NCBI GenBank assembly: GCA_001270045.2
Contig: DF970677.1
Location: 1 to 56,349, forward strand
DNA length: 56,349 bases
Direction: 5' to 3'
Origin: Bacteroidales bacterium 6E
GTDB taxonomy: Bacteria > Bacteroidota > Bacteroidia > Bacteroidales > Prolixibacteraceae
Shown here piece after piece: positions 47,178 to 56,331 of this stretch. The notes under the pieces were generated by a model. The model worked only from the letters and a program-made list of their open reading frames with translations, was not told the origin of the DNA and did not search any database. The translations under genes and the position numbers were made by a program. Position 1 is the stretch's first letter, and every line of letters starts with the position of its first letter.

Positions 47178-49136
47178 TTACTTCTTTTGCAGGTGAATGG
47201 CAAAACCTCCCCCTTTTTTCATGTTGATCCTGAGGGAATCCGCACTGTTCACTCTTTTCTTTTCGACCCGGTAATCACTGGCATTCCGGTTGGCATTGAT
47301 GCCGTCAAGCAACAGGGTGGCATCGTATTCACCAGAGGTAAACCCGGATAAGTCGATTTCCACTTCCCGCTCATCCCAGTTGGTCAGGCCGCCAATGTAC
47401 CAATCATCGCCTTTCTGTCGCGCCACCACCACATAATCGCCCAATTTGCCGGAAAGCACGCGGGTTTCGTCCCAGGTAACCGGAACATCCGACAGGAATT
47501 TCAGGATATCGGGGTGCTTCTCATACGAAGTGGGGGCATCGCACAGCATTTGCAAAGGGGCATGGTAAACCACGTACATCCCCAATTGATGTGCCCTTGT
47601 ACCGTAACTCATCGGATTTTCAAAACTCTGGTGAAAGTCGCCCTGCACCGAATTGGTCATGGCACCCGGGGTATAATCCATCGGTCCTGCCATCATCCTG
47701 ATAAAGGCGATATCAACATTATGCCCGGGAGTTTCTCCGGTCGAAAACTTGTTGTATTCGTTTCCCCTGACGGCCTCATAATTGATCAGGTTGGGATAGG
47801 TACGGTGCAATCCGGTGGGTTTGCTGCAACCATGGTAGTCGACCAGCAATTCATATTTGGCCGCTTCGCGAACCAACCGTTCGTAAAACTCGATGGCCAG
47901 CTGGTCGTCCCTGTCAATAAAATCGACCTTTATTCCGGCCACTCCCCACTTTTTAAACAGCTCAAATGCTTCCTTGTACTGGCGGTCAATGGTGTGCCAT
48001 ACCGCCCACAGGATGATTTTCACGCCTTTTTCCCTGGCGTATTGGGTAAGGTGTTCCATGTTCACATGGGGCGAGGGCAGCAATACGTCAAACTGGTCAG
48101 ACCAGCCTTCATCCATGATGATGTATTCAATATCGTTCGCGGCGGCAAAATCAATAAAGTATTCATAGGTTTTGTCGTTGATGCCTGTCTCGAAATCCAC
48201 GCCTTCCAGATTAAGGGCATTCCACCAGTCCCACGCGACTTTCCCCGGCTTGATCCAATCGGTTTTAATGGCCGCAGGGCGTGCGAGTTTATAGACCAGG
48301 TCCGAGTCAACCAGGTCGATGTCTTCGCGGGCCACCCCGATCACCCTCCACGGAAAATCGCGTTTCCCGTTTGTTTTGGCTATATAGGCAGCCCGTTCCG
48401 TGACCACCATGTTGAACATTGAATGTCCGCCGGGCTCCCAGCTTAAAGGGTATTTAGCGAAACTGCCATTCAGGTATGAACGGGTATGTGTCCCTTTTCT
48501 TGTCAGGTAAAAACCCGGGTACTCAAACACATCCGATTCGGCGATGGCAAGCTTTACATTGCCCTGGTCGATGATGGAGGGAAGGCTTATCAGGTTGCTG
48601 GTCCCAACAGCCGACAAATGTTGCCGGGTGTACAGTGTCTCATAACTAGAGGTATAGGAATCGACCACATGGTTGACCATGGGATAATTTTCAAGAAACC
48701 GGTATTCGATTTCCTCGTCGTTCACGATCAGCTCCCCATCGTGCCTCGACTGGAAACGGTAGGCAACCCCATCGTTGTATGCCCTGAACAGGATGTTATA
48801 CCCACCCCTGAATTGCAGTTTCAGTTCGTTGTATTCATTGGCGACTTCACTGCGGTTACCCCACACGGTTTTGATGACCTCGCTGACCGAACCCTTTTCA
48901 CTGTTCTCGAGCACCGGTTGATAACCAAACACCCCTTTGCTGGTCGACATTGAAATTGGCGAGAACCACATCACTTCCTTTCCGTCGACTTCCAGATTGT
49001 AGTAAACGCGGTCGGTTAACTTGACCTGAATCCTGAGATTCCCGTCAGGCGACGTGACCGACAATGGTTGTGCATTCAAAATGTTGGCAGCCATAAGCAA
49101 AGCGAATAAAATCAATGGAGTTCTCATACTATACAT
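47178..49136 (-). CDS. Glycoside hydrolase family 97, probably retaining type
   Basis: A 652-residue exported glycosidase. Signal peptide to about ILNAQP, then the GH97 N-terminal beta-supersandwich (LSVTSPDGNLRIQV...), a TIM barrel with WDWWNALNLEGVDF, YIIMDEGWSDQF and AGIKVDFIDRDDQ, and a C-terminal beta-domain. Asp405 in KVDF lies where retaining GH97 alpha-galactosidases carry their nucleophile. Inverting SusB-type members use glutamates further on. Glu454 (NYEAVRGNE) is a candidate acid/base. So alpha-galactosidase or a related alpha-glycosidase is the better guess than SusB alpha-glucosidase. A few residues may be trimmed if translation starts at Met4. Confidence 0.9.
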   Translation of the reverse strand: MYSMRTPLILFALLMAANILNAQPLSVTSPDGNLRIQVKLTDRVYYNLEVDGKEVMWFSPISMSTSKGVFGYQPVLENSEKGSVSEVIKTVWGNRSEVANEYNELKLQFRGGYNILFRAYNDGVAYRFQSRHDGELIVNDEEIEYRFLENYPMVNHVVDSYTSSYETLYTRQHLSAVGTSNLISLPSIIDQGNVKLAIAESDVFEYPGFYLTRKGTHTRSYLNGSFAKYPLSWEPGGHSMFNMVVTERAAYIAKTNGKRDFPWRVIGVAREDIDLVDSDLVYKLARPAAIKTDWIKPGKVAWDWWNALNLEGVDFETGINDKTYEYFIDFAAANDIEYIIMDEGWSDQFDVLLPSPHVNMEHLTQYAREKGVKIILWAVWHTIDRQYKEAFELFKKWGVAGIKVDFIDRDDQLAIEFYERLVREAAKYELLVDYHGCSKPTGLHRTYPNLINYEAVRGNEYNKFSTGETPGHNVDIAFIRMMAGPMDYTPGAMTNSVQGDFHQSFENPMSYGTRAHQLGMYVVYHAPLQMLCDAPTSYEKHPDILKFLSDVPVTWDETRVLSGKLGDYVVVARQKGDDWYIGGLTNWDEREVEIDLSGFTSGEYDATLLLDGINANRNASDYRVEKKRVNSADSLRINMKKGGGFAIHLQKK

Positions 49137-49219
49137 TGTAAGTTGGTTATTTCTCTGGTTAGATTCCTACAAATTTAAAAATTATTGTAACCCATTATAA
49201 GGAAAGGGCATGCCCCTCT

Positions 49220-49345
49220 ACCCCGAATTTACAATTCGGGGTTTATGGTCCTGGGTTTGTAACCCACCGTGAGGTCCTTCCCTGGCGGTCAGGTTGACAT
49301 GCGCATTTTGGGAGGAAAGGGCATGCCCTTTCCCTACAATACGCC
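49220..49345. repeat. Double-hairpin repeat copy 2 plus TCCCTGGCGG repeat copy C
   Basis: CCCCGAATT-tac-AATTCGGGG then TGGGTT-tgt-AACCCA (49220-49266), followed directly by GAGGTCCTTCCCTGGCGGTC and a palindromic end AAAGGGCATGCCCTTT (49271-49335). Both families occur next to each other here and at 46301-46437, so they may be parts of one larger element. No gene lies in 49137-49518. Confidence 0.75.
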
Positions 49346-49385
49346 ATCCAAAAATAAATTGTTAAATAAAGATCATTCCCACCCC

Positions 49386-49450
49386 TACCCCGAATCCTCG
49401 ATAAATATCGGGAGTAATTCGGGGTTAAAGGCCATGGGTTTGTAACCCAT
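49386..49450. repeat. Double-hairpin dispersed repeat, copy 3 with internal insert
   Basis: CCCCGAAT...ATTCGGGG encloses an extra small hairpin (CTCGATaaatATCGGGAG), then TGGGTT-tgt-AACCCA. Otherwise it matches the copies at 46301 and 49220. It lies about 70 bp before the membrane-protein gene at 49519. Confidence 0.7.
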
Positions 49451-49518
49451 TAAAAATCATTCCCACCCCCATTTATATTAATCATATAAATTACCTTTAC
49501 CCCCCTAAACCAACCTTT

Positions 49519-50238
49519 ATGAACGACCTTGACAACCACTGGAAAACCATTTACAGGGTGGGTGCCATTACCACCATCATTGTCCTGTGCGGCATTGTCG
49601 CCGACATGGTGGTCGGTTCCATAACCGGGGCCGACATCACTGCACTTCCGCCGACCGCCACGGAGCGATTCATGCAGATGAACGACAACCCATGGCTGGG
49701 ACTGTACAACCTCGACCTGCTGAACATGGTCATGCAGATCATCTTCATCCCCTCCATGTTTGCCCTTTACGGGGCACACCGGAAGGTGATGCAACCGATG
49801 GCCATGCTCGCGCTTATCCTGTTCCTGTTCGCCACCACCCTGTTTGTGGCCGGCAATACCGCCCTGACCATGCTCGATTTGAGCCACCGATATTTCGCGG
49901 CCGGATCAGAAGGGCAGCGTATGCTGATTGCGGCTGCGGGTGAGGCCATGCTGGCCAAAGGTGCCCATGGCAGCCGGGGCGTGTTTCTGGGCTTTGCCCT
50001 CATCCCGTTCGCCAATGCCTTGATGTCGGTCGTCATGTTGCAGGGGAGAGTCTTCAGCCGCACCACCTCGTGGTTTGGCATCATCGGCAACTCGCTGATG
50101 GTGGTGTATGTCATCCTGGTGACCTTTGTCCCCCGCGTCGAAACCATGGCCATGGCCTTTGCCATGACTGCCGGACTGCTTGTCATGGGATGGATGGGGA
50201 TATTTATGGTAAAACTTTACCAGGGCATTAATGAGTGA
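49519..50238 (+). CDS. Six-span membrane protein, unknown function
   Basis: A 239-residue integral membrane protein with about six hydrophobic spans (AITTIIVLCGIVADMVVG, VMQIIFIPSMFALYG, AMLALILFLFATTLFVAG, GVFLGFALIPFANALMSVVM, IIGNSLMVVYVILVTFV, AFAMTAGLLVMGWMGIFMV). A conserved-looking loop LTMLDLSHRYFAAGSEGQR lies between spans three and four. The layout resembles DUF4386-type proteins, but I cannot confirm that. No enzyme motif. It is preceded by repeats and followed by the second tandem array. Confidence 0.7.
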   Translation: MNDLDNHWKTIYRVGAITTIIVLCGIVADMVVGSITGADITALPPTATERFMQMNDNPWLGLYNLDLLNMVMQIIFIPSMFALYGAHRKVMQPMAMLALILFLFATTLFVAGNTALTMLDLSHRYFAAGSEGQRMLIAAAGEAMLAKGAHGSRGVFLGFALIPFANALMSVVMLQGRVFSRTTSWFGIIGNSLMVVYVILVTFVPRVETMAMAFAMTAGLLVMGWMGIFMVKLYQGINE

Positions 50239-50276
50239 CATGACCTGAGCAAGCCCTGCACCAAACATCTTCGCAG

Positions 50277-50920
50277 GTAACCCTGTAAGGAATTTGAGGG
50301 GGACAGGATGACAGAGGTATCCTTGGGTAATATTATTTGATCAAGCCCTGAACCAACCATCTTCGCAGGTAACCCTGTAAGGAATTTGAGGGGGACAGGA
50401 TGACAGGGATATCCTTGGGAATTTTATTAATCAAGCCCTGCACCAACCATCTTCTCAGGTAACCCTGTAAGGAATTTGAGGGGGACAGGACGACAGAGGT
50501 ATCCTTGGGTAATATTATTTGATCAAGCCATGCACCAAACATCTTCGCAGGTAACCCTGTAAGGAATTTGAGGGGGACAGGATGACAGGGATATCCTTGG
50601 GAATTTTATTAATCAAGCCCTGCACCAACCATCTTCTCAGGTAACCCTGTAAGGGATTTGAGTGGGACAGGATAACAGAGGTATCCTTGGGTAATATTAT
50701 TTAATCAAGCCATGCACCAACCATCTTCTCAGGTAACTCTGTAAGGAATTTGAGGGGGACAGGACGACAGAGGTATCCTTGGGTAATATTATTTGATCAA
50801 GCCATGCACCAAACATCTTCGCAGGTAACCCTGTAAGGAATATGAGGGGGACAGGATGACAGAGGTATCCTTGGGTAATATTATTTGATCAAGCCCTGAA
50901 CCAACCATCTTCTCAGGTAA
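50277..50920. repeat. Tandem array 2: seven units of 90-92 bp
   Basis: Cores GTAACCCTGTAAGGAATTTG recur at about 50277, 50369, 50459, 50551, 50641, 50733 and 50825, with periods alternating 92/90 then 92. Each is followed by a nearly constant filler: GGGGGACAGGATGACAG then a paired AGGAT/ATCCT, TTGGG, and ATCAAGCC.TG.ACCAA.CATCTTC.CAG. Two filler variants alternate (TAATATTATTTGATC versus AATTTTATTAATC). It is not a CRISPR, because the fillers recur. Confidence 0.85.
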
Positions 50921-51010
50921 CCCTGTAAGGGTGACATGATTGTAAAAACATGAACATCCCATCCCACCCCATCCAGAGTTTTCCTGGTTGCCGAAGGCAA
51001 TCAGGAAAAC
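50921..51010. repeat. Array-terminal element with hairpin, copy 3
   Basis: The last core changes to CCCTGTAAGGGTGACATGAT followed by TGTAAAAACATG, a C-rich stretch and the hairpin GTTTTCCTGGTTGCC-gaa-GGCAATCAGGAAAAC (50978-51010, 15 bp with one G-T pair). Copies 1 and 3 end arrays of different unit length in the same way. Confidence 0.8.
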
Positions 51011-51114
51011 TTCACAAAAATCAATCAAAAAAACTTCAGTTTGGTCTTTCATTTTTACCCGGCAATTCCTAACTTTAGAAACGATACTTCCTAAATAATT
51101 GAAATTCAATATTT

Positions 51115-51312
51115 ATGGAAAAGGAATATGTTAAGACAGCAACCGAGGAGAATGAATACCAGCCTCTATTTAAGGCACCCTCTAGGCTTAGTCGGATTTA
51201 TGAAGAGATAAGAAACGAGAATCCGGAACTGGATGAAATTGTTTCCTTGCGAATTGCAAATACAGTCTTGTCAAGGGAGGATGACATCCTCTCATTGAAT
51301 CCATCTTCGTAA
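51115..51312 (+). CDS. Small hypothetical protein, end supplied by a REP
   Basis: A 65-residue open frame: acidic, helical, with PLFKAPSRLSRIYEEIRNENPELDEIVSLRI. It is not recognised. The last dozen residues (REDDILSLNPSS) are encoded by the REP hairpin at 51277. The original C-terminus may therefore have been lost or rewritten. TAACTTTA at about 51069 resembles a -7 box. It may be the 5' remnant of a longer gene cut at the repeat, or spurious. Confidence 0.4.
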   Translation: MEKEYVKTATEENEYQPLFKAPSRLSRIYEEIRNENPELDEIVSLRIANTVLSREDDILSLNPSS

Positions 51313-51326
51313 AGGATGTCATCCTT
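51277..51326. repeat. REP hairpin with paired AGGATGACATCCT arms, copy 2
   Basis: AGGATGACATCCT (51278-51290) and AGGATGTCATCCT (51313-51325) are exact reverse complements across a 22-nt loop CTCATTGAATCCATCTTCGTAA, which resembles the loop of the copy at 31357. The arm order is swapped relative to that copy, so the central base pair is inverted. Confidence 0.8.
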
Positions 51327-51405
51327 AGAAATTACGTGTATAGATAAACGCCATTTTCTATACATATCAGTGTCAACATGTATAAAAATACATTGTTATC
51401 TGATT

Positions 51406-51453
51406 ATTCCGGACAAACTTGTACCACCTATTCCGGGACATATTGGATCACTT
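51406..51453. mobile_element. IS21-like terminal repeat remnant
   Basis: Two adjacent 24-bp direct repeats, ATTCCGGACAAACTTGTACC then ACCT, and ATTCCGGGACATATTGGATC then ACTT, share ATTCCGG and about 60% of positions. IS21-family ends typically carry several such direct repeats as transposase sites. No istA or istB gene lies nearby, so this would be a solo remnant of one end. Confidence 0.45.
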
Positions 51454-51506
51454 CATTTAGGATGAACTTGAGGCAAAATAGACAATAAAAGGGAATATTT
51501 CTGGGG

Positions 51507-51545
51507 GGGGGCGTGGGGTCGCAGGTTCAAATCCAGTCGCCCCGG
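51507..51545 (+). pseudogene. tRNA-Pro-like 3' fragment (candidate attachment site)
   Basis: GTCGCAGGTTCAAATCCAGT has the T-arm form: stem GCAGG, loop TTCAAAT, stem CCAGT with one A-A mismatch. The 3' acceptor strand CGCCCCG follows. A GGGGCGTGG stretch just before it could be the matching 5' acceptor and D-stem start. The anticodon and most of the D-arm are absent, so no working tRNA is made. tRNA-Pro genes of this kind carry a closely similar T-arm. Such 3' pieces are left where integrative elements insert into tRNA genes. Confidence 0.6.
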
Positions 51546-51549
51546 ATAA

Positions 51550-51804
51550 TCATTCCTCCCAAAAACTTTGATTCGTTGGTTTGTTCTCTTTATTGGTTTC
51601 CTTTTTCGAAGAATATACCAGATTCTCACAAATCTGCTCCAAACAATCGAGTTGTTTTCCCATCTGACTTATCTGCTTTTCTTGATTTTTCACTATTTGA
51701 TCGATCTTGAAATACCAAAGGACGATATTCCTAAATAAGAAGAACAACCCTATAAGAATCGCAATTCCAATTATCGCTGATCGCAATGCATCTAAGCTAT
51801 TCAT
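51550..51804 (-). CDS. Small membrane-anchored coiled-coil protein
   Basis: An 84-residue protein with one N-terminal membrane span (AIIGIAILIGLFFLFRNIVLWYF) and a hydrophilic, heptad-like tail (KIDQIVKNQEKQISQMGKQLDCLEQICENL) ending in a charged, Asn-rich stretch. Its stop codon lies 4 bp from the tRNA fragment, so it is at the inner edge of the suspected island. Not recognised. Possibly an accessory of the restriction locus. The 237-bp gap to hsdR shows no gene. Confidence 0.6.
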   Translation of the reverse strand: MNSLDALRSAIIGIAILIGLFFLFRNIVLWYFKIDQIVKNQEKQISQMGKQLDCLEQICENLVYSSKKETNKENKPTNQSFWEE

Positions 51805-52041
51805 TTCGCAAATATTTAGTCAATAATAATTAATCAAATTTCAATTTGGGCAAGGATTCGAAGTAGTGTTTCATTATTTACGTCTCAAAACCTGAATTCA
51901 TTGTTTCGTATCTGAACCACCAAATTACCTTTCTTTTCCGATTTCATGAGCTGCTTAATGTCATTTCTCGAATAATGGGGTCTTTTTTTAAGGCTGGCAT
52001 GTACCTTTAATACCCCTTATGGCCACTGCCAATGAACGCCT

Positions 52042-55000
52042 TCAATTAACCCCACTCAGCTCATTAGCGATCATTTCGGCTTGTTTCAGGACGGTTTCTG
52101 TGGCCAGCATTTGCATGTCGGGCGGATAACCAAATTTCCGGAGCAATCTTTTAACTGCCACTCTAAGCTTGGCTTTAACGCTTTCCTTGATGGTCCAGTC
52201 GATCGAAGCATTCTGCTTGATCGTGTCGGTCAAGACTACTGCCAATTCCCTGAGTTTTTCTTTCTGCATCAGTTCCCTGGCACTGTCGTTATTGGCTACC
52301 GCGGTGTAAAAGGCATATTCGAAGTCGGTCAGGTTCATGGCTTTGGCTTCGTTATCCATTTCAACGATGCTTTTGCTTAAATGGATCAGTTCCTCGATGA
52401 CCTCGGCGGCTGTAAGGATTTTATTGTGATACTTCTTTATTGAATTTTCAAGCATTTCCATCAGGGACTTGCTCTTGACGAGGTTCTTTTTCGTCCTCGA
52501 TCTTATTTCATCGTTCAATAGTTTTTTCAATACCTCAAGGGCAACATTCTTGTGCTCCATCCCTTTCAGTTCCAATAGGAAATCTTCGGACAGGATTGAA
52601 ATGTCAGGTTTCTTTATCCCTGCTGCATCAAAAACATCAATTACTTTTTCGGATACCAGGGCTTTGTCAATCACCTGACGTATGGTTGTTTCTATTTGCT
52701 CATTGGTTCTGCCTGATCCCGTTCCGTCAAATTTGGCCAACCGGGCTTTCACCGCCTGGAAAAACGAGATTTCATCCTTGACGTCCATTGCCTGATCGTG
52801 TGGAATGGCAATCGCAAAAGCCATTGACAAAGCGTTTACCTCATTGATGTATCGTTTCCTGCCATCATCCAAGCCTAAAATATGTTCCTCCGCAGCCAAT
52901 ATCATCGAAAGTTTTTGTGCTGTACCAGCCTGGAAATAATCTTCATAGTTAAACCCGTGGTACATATCCGCAACTACTTCAATCTTCTCAAGCATTAATT
53001 GTACCGCTTGTTCCTGTAAAATGGTAGGATCACCCTTTCCGCCTGATTCAGAATAAAATGAAAGTGCTTTTTTCAGGTCAGATGCGATTCCGAGGTAATC
53101 AACCACCAACCCACCCGGTTTATCTTTATAAACACGGTTAACCCTTGCAATTGCCTGCATCAGGTTATGGCCTTTCATTGGCTTGTCGATGTATAAGGTG
53201 TGCATGCTCGGGGCATCGAAACCGGTGAGCCACATATCGCGGACGATCACCAGCTTCAGTTCATCATCGGGATTTTTCATCCGGTCAGATAAACTCCTTC
53301 GCTGCTGCTTTGTGGTATGGTGTTTCGAAATCTTTGGACCATCAGAAGAAGAAGATGTCATCACAACCTTAATTGCTCCCTTGGTCAACTCCTCCGAATG
53401 CCATTCAGGCTTTTGACTTATGATTTCCCCATACAAATCGGCGGCAATGCGGCGACTCATGGTCACGATCATGCCTTTGCCCTCAAACACCTCCTGGCGT
53501 TGTCCAAAATGCTCGATAATGTCCCTGGCGATCTGCCTTATCCGGTCCTCGCTGCCCACCAGCGCTTCCAGCTGGGTCCACTTGGCCTTGGCCCTTTGGG
53601 TGGTGGTCATGTCCTCCTGGTCAAGCTCGTCATCCAACTCATTTACCAGCTCTTTCCCCTCATCGCTCAGGTTCACCTTGGCCAAGCGGCTTTCGTAATA
53701 GATGCGAACCGTTGCGCCATCTTCCACCGCCTGGGCAATGTCGTATATGTCGACATAATTGCCGAATACGGCAGGGGTGTTGACATCGGTACTTTCAATG
53801 GGAGTGCCTGTAAAACCCAGATAAGTGGCGTTGGGCAAGGCATCGCGCATGTACTTGGCAAAACCATACACGATTTTTTTGCCGATGACCTGTCCCTGTT
53901 CGTTACGGTCGTCAATGGTTTTGGCAGTAAATCCGTATTGCGTGCGGTGTGCCTCATCGGCAATCACCACAATATTTTCGCGCTCCGAAAGCATTTCATA
54001 GATGTTGCCATCATCGGGCTGAAACTTTTGGATGGTGGTAAAGACCACACCCCCCGAAGCCACTCTCAGCAGTTCCTTCAGGTGGTTCCGGTCGCCAGCC
54101 TGCACCGGCTCCTGGCGCAGCAACTGTTTCGAGGCGGCAAATGTATCAAAGAGTTGGTCGTCGAGGTCGTTACGGTCGGTAATCACCACAATGGTAGGGT
54201 TGTCGAGGGCCAGTACAATTTTTCCGGTGTAAAAGACCATCGAAAGTGATTTGCCGCTACCCTGGGTGTGCCATACCACACCACCCTTCCGGTCACCAAC
54301 AGGCTGCGCCTTAACTCCCCGTAATCCATAACTTTCGGGCGATTCCCCTGAAACAAACACGGGCATACGGCTATCCTGGCTATAACCCGATGCACGTAAA
54401 GTCGATTCCACCGCCCGGTTGACGGCATAATACTGGTGATAAGCGGCCAGCTTCTTGACAGTTGAAATGGTGATGATTCCGGTATCAGGATCTTCCCGTT
54501 TTGTTTTCTCGAAAACGATAAAATGACGGATTAAATCGAGGAGGGTTTCCTTGCTGAGCATCCCGGAAATCAAGGTTTCCAACTGACTTACCAAATGCGA
54601 TGCTTCAGCTTTCCCATCGGCCGATTTCCAGGCCATGAAACGGCTGAGCCCAGAGGAAATGGTACCTGATTTGGCTTCAAATCCATCGGAAATTATCACA
54701 AACCCGTTATAGGTGAATAGGCTTGGAATAATGTATTTATATGTCTCAATTTGGTTATAGGCTGAATGAATGGTTGCATTCTCATCAACCGCATTTTTAA
54801 TTTCGATGACTACCAACGGGATGCCGTTGACGAATAAAATGACATCAGGGCGTTTGTTGTGGTTGTTTTCAACAACAGTGAATTGGTTGGCAACCACAAA
54901 GTCGTTATTGTAAGGATTATTGAAATCTATCAGCCATACAAGATCCCCCCTTTCGCTTCCTTCCACATGTTTTGACACCGGGATACCCTCGGTCAGAAGC

Positions 55001-55272
55001 CGGTGAAACGCTTCATTGTTGGCCAACAATTCAGGGGAGGCTATGCGTTTAATTTCCCTGATGGCTTCGGCCTGTGCATCGGCAGATATGGATTTATTGA
55101 TCCGCTTTACGGCAACCCGCAAACGGTCGACCAACAGAACCTGCTCATATGATTCCCGTTCAGGTGTTTCACCATCGGGAGCAATATTGGGTGCATAAAT
55201 GTATTCGTAACCCAATTTGTCCAGTAACTCGATGGCAAATGATTCGATGGTATTTTCTGTGATTCGGGTCAT
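52042..55272 (-). CDS. hsdR: Type I restriction endonuclease subunit R
   Basis: A 1076-residue motor/nuclease subunit from the ATG at 55272. A TTG four codons earlier would overlap the preceding stop. N-terminal PD-(D/E)xK nuclease with PDVILFVNG and VVIEIKNA (Glu157/Lys159). SF2 translocase with Walker A QGSGKS (Lys341), DEAH box (Asp439-Glu440-Ala-His), FTGTPI, and DMWLTGFDAPSMHTLYIDKPMKGHNLMQAIARVNR. C-terminal helical domain binding the methylase complex. It cuts unmodified DNA after translocation. hsdM and hsdS are not in the window and should lie upstream, beyond the IS at the right edge, if still present. Confidence 0.95.
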   Translation of the reverse strand: MTRITENTIESFAIELLDKLGYEYIYAPNIAPDGETPERESYEQVLLVDRLRVAVKRINKSISADAQAEAIREIKRIASPELLANNEAFHRLLTEGIPVSKHVEGSERGDLVWLIDFNNPYNNDFVVANQFTVVENNHNKRPDVILFVNGIPLVVIEIKNAVDENATIHSAYNQIETYKYIIPSLFTYNGFVIISDGFEAKSGTISSGLSRFMAWKSADGKAEASHLVSQLETLISGMLSKETLLDLIRHFIVFEKTKREDPDTGIITISTVKKLAAYHQYYAVNRAVESTLRASGYSQDSRMPVFVSGESPESYGLRGVKAQPVGDRKGGVVWHTQGSGKSLSMVFYTGKIVLALDNPTIVVITDRNDLDDQLFDTFAASKQLLRQEPVQAGDRNHLKELLRVASGGVVFTTIQKFQPDDGNIYEMLSERENIVVIADEAHRTQYGFTAKTIDDRNEQGQVIGKKIVYGFAKYMRDALPNATYLGFTGTPIESTDVNTPAVFGNYVDIYDIAQAVEDGATVRIYYESRLAKVNLSDEGKELVNELDDELDQEDMTTTQRAKAKWTQLEALVGSEDRIRQIARDIIEHFGQRQEVFEGKGMIVTMSRRIAADLYGEIISQKPEWHSEELTKGAIKVVMTSSSSDGPKISKHHTTKQQRRSLSDRMKNPDDELKLVIVRDMWLTGFDAPSMHTLYIDKPMKGHNLMQAIARVNRVYKDKPGGLVVDYLGIASDLKKALSFYSESGGKGDPTILQEQAVQLMLEKIEVVADMYHGFNYEDYFQAGTAQKLSMILAAEEHILGLDDGRKRYINEVNALSMAFAIAIPHDQAMDVKDEISFFQAVKARLAKFDGTGSGRTNEQIETTIRQVIDKALVSEKVIDVFDAAGIKKPDISILSEDFLLELKGMEHKNVALEVLKKLLNDEIRSRTKKNLVKSKSLMEMLENSIKKYHNKILTAAEVIEELIHLSKSIVEMDNEAKAMNLTDFEYAFYTAVANNDSARELMQKEKLRELAVVLTDTIKQNASIDWTIKESVKAKLRVAVKRLLRKFGYPPDMQMLATETVLKQAEMIANELSGVN

Positions 55273-55273
55273 C

Positions 55274-56331
55274 CTATACAACAATAGGTTCGTGTTTTTC
55301 TAACGCATTTTTTACATCAATATCCAGGAGCTGTTCAATTTCAGAAAAAAACCATTTCCAACGTTCGGTCATTGAATCCAGGTTCCATTGTCCGTTAAAT
55401 TTATTCAAATTGTAGTCGTTCACTATTTGCTGTGTAATATTGAATGCAGTAATCTTTTCATCCTTATTCTCATATTTACCCTTACCCTTGTAAACATCAA
55501 TTTTTACATTGAATGGGTTATTGCTTGCCTCAATATTTTTAGCTCCGCTTAACAAGGTAATATTTCCTGCGCTATTGAGCCATTTAGCGGCATAGTTTTT
55601 CGAAATGTGATCCCATTCAGGAAATTTTTCATACTTTACTGGTAAGATATGTTCAAGGTGTAAGTCATGATCTAGGTCAATAAACACACTTTTACTTTTG
55701 TCGGTAGCATTATATTCCATCATCAATAAAAGTGGCTTACACCACATTTCTGAGGCTATCTGCTCTGAAGTTAAGTTGTAAAGAGCCATCGAAACAATAT
55801 TGTCTTTATCTATTTTGTTCTGAAGCTCTTTTCGAATTTCAACCATTGGTTTTTTCTCTCTAATCCATTTTATCAAATTAAAAGAGGTTTGCTTTATTTG
55901 CGATAATGTTTTCCCTGCAATCCAATACAAATAATAAAACCTCCGTAAATCTATCGTCAAAGCTTCAAACTCATCATAATCAGTATGCAAAGCTGTAAGC
56001 AAAATGCCTTTCCAATACATATTCCATCGAAGATACCAGAAGGAATAAATAATGGAATTACGGCTTTCATAAATAAATTTGTAGTAGGAATTGGCGAATT
56101 TTTTAATATCGGCAATAACTTCATTAGGGTCAAGCGGAGTAAAGGCTGCCTGTAACTCATCATATAACGATTTCTTTGGATTCTGTCCCAAAATGTAGTA
56201 TTCGTATATAATGAAAAGATCATTGAGGTTTATATCGCAGGTTTTGATAATCTGTTCCATCTCCCGCCAATCGGCAATAAACTGTTCTTCTTTTAGATTT
56301 GATGTTTCACGGTCATCTTTATATTTTGAGT
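55274..56331 (-). pseudogene. DUF262/DUF1524 protein, 5' end cut by an IS
   Basis: About 352 host-encoded residues remain of a DUF262-type protein. The C-terminal DUF1524 HNH-like domain is clear: LDHDLHLEHILPVKYEKFPE, NSAGNITLL and NIEASNNPFNVK. The frame runs right into the IS end, where a TTG lies inside the IS sequence, so the real N-terminus with the DUF262 catalytic DGQQR-type motif is gone. GmrSD-like proteins and related accessory proteins of type I systems have this layout. The stop is 1 bp before hsdR, so they formed one operon. IS-driven expression of a fragment is possible. Confidence 0.8.

Noticed and set aside
50277-50920. CRISPR array
   Set aside because: The fillers are nearly identical from unit to unit, so there are no unique spacers. 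It is a plain tandem repeat of 90-92 bp.
51507-51545. Functional tRNA gene
   Set aside because: Only a T-arm, a 3' acceptor strand and a possible 5' acceptor piece are present. There is no anticodon arm, so it is treated as a remnant.
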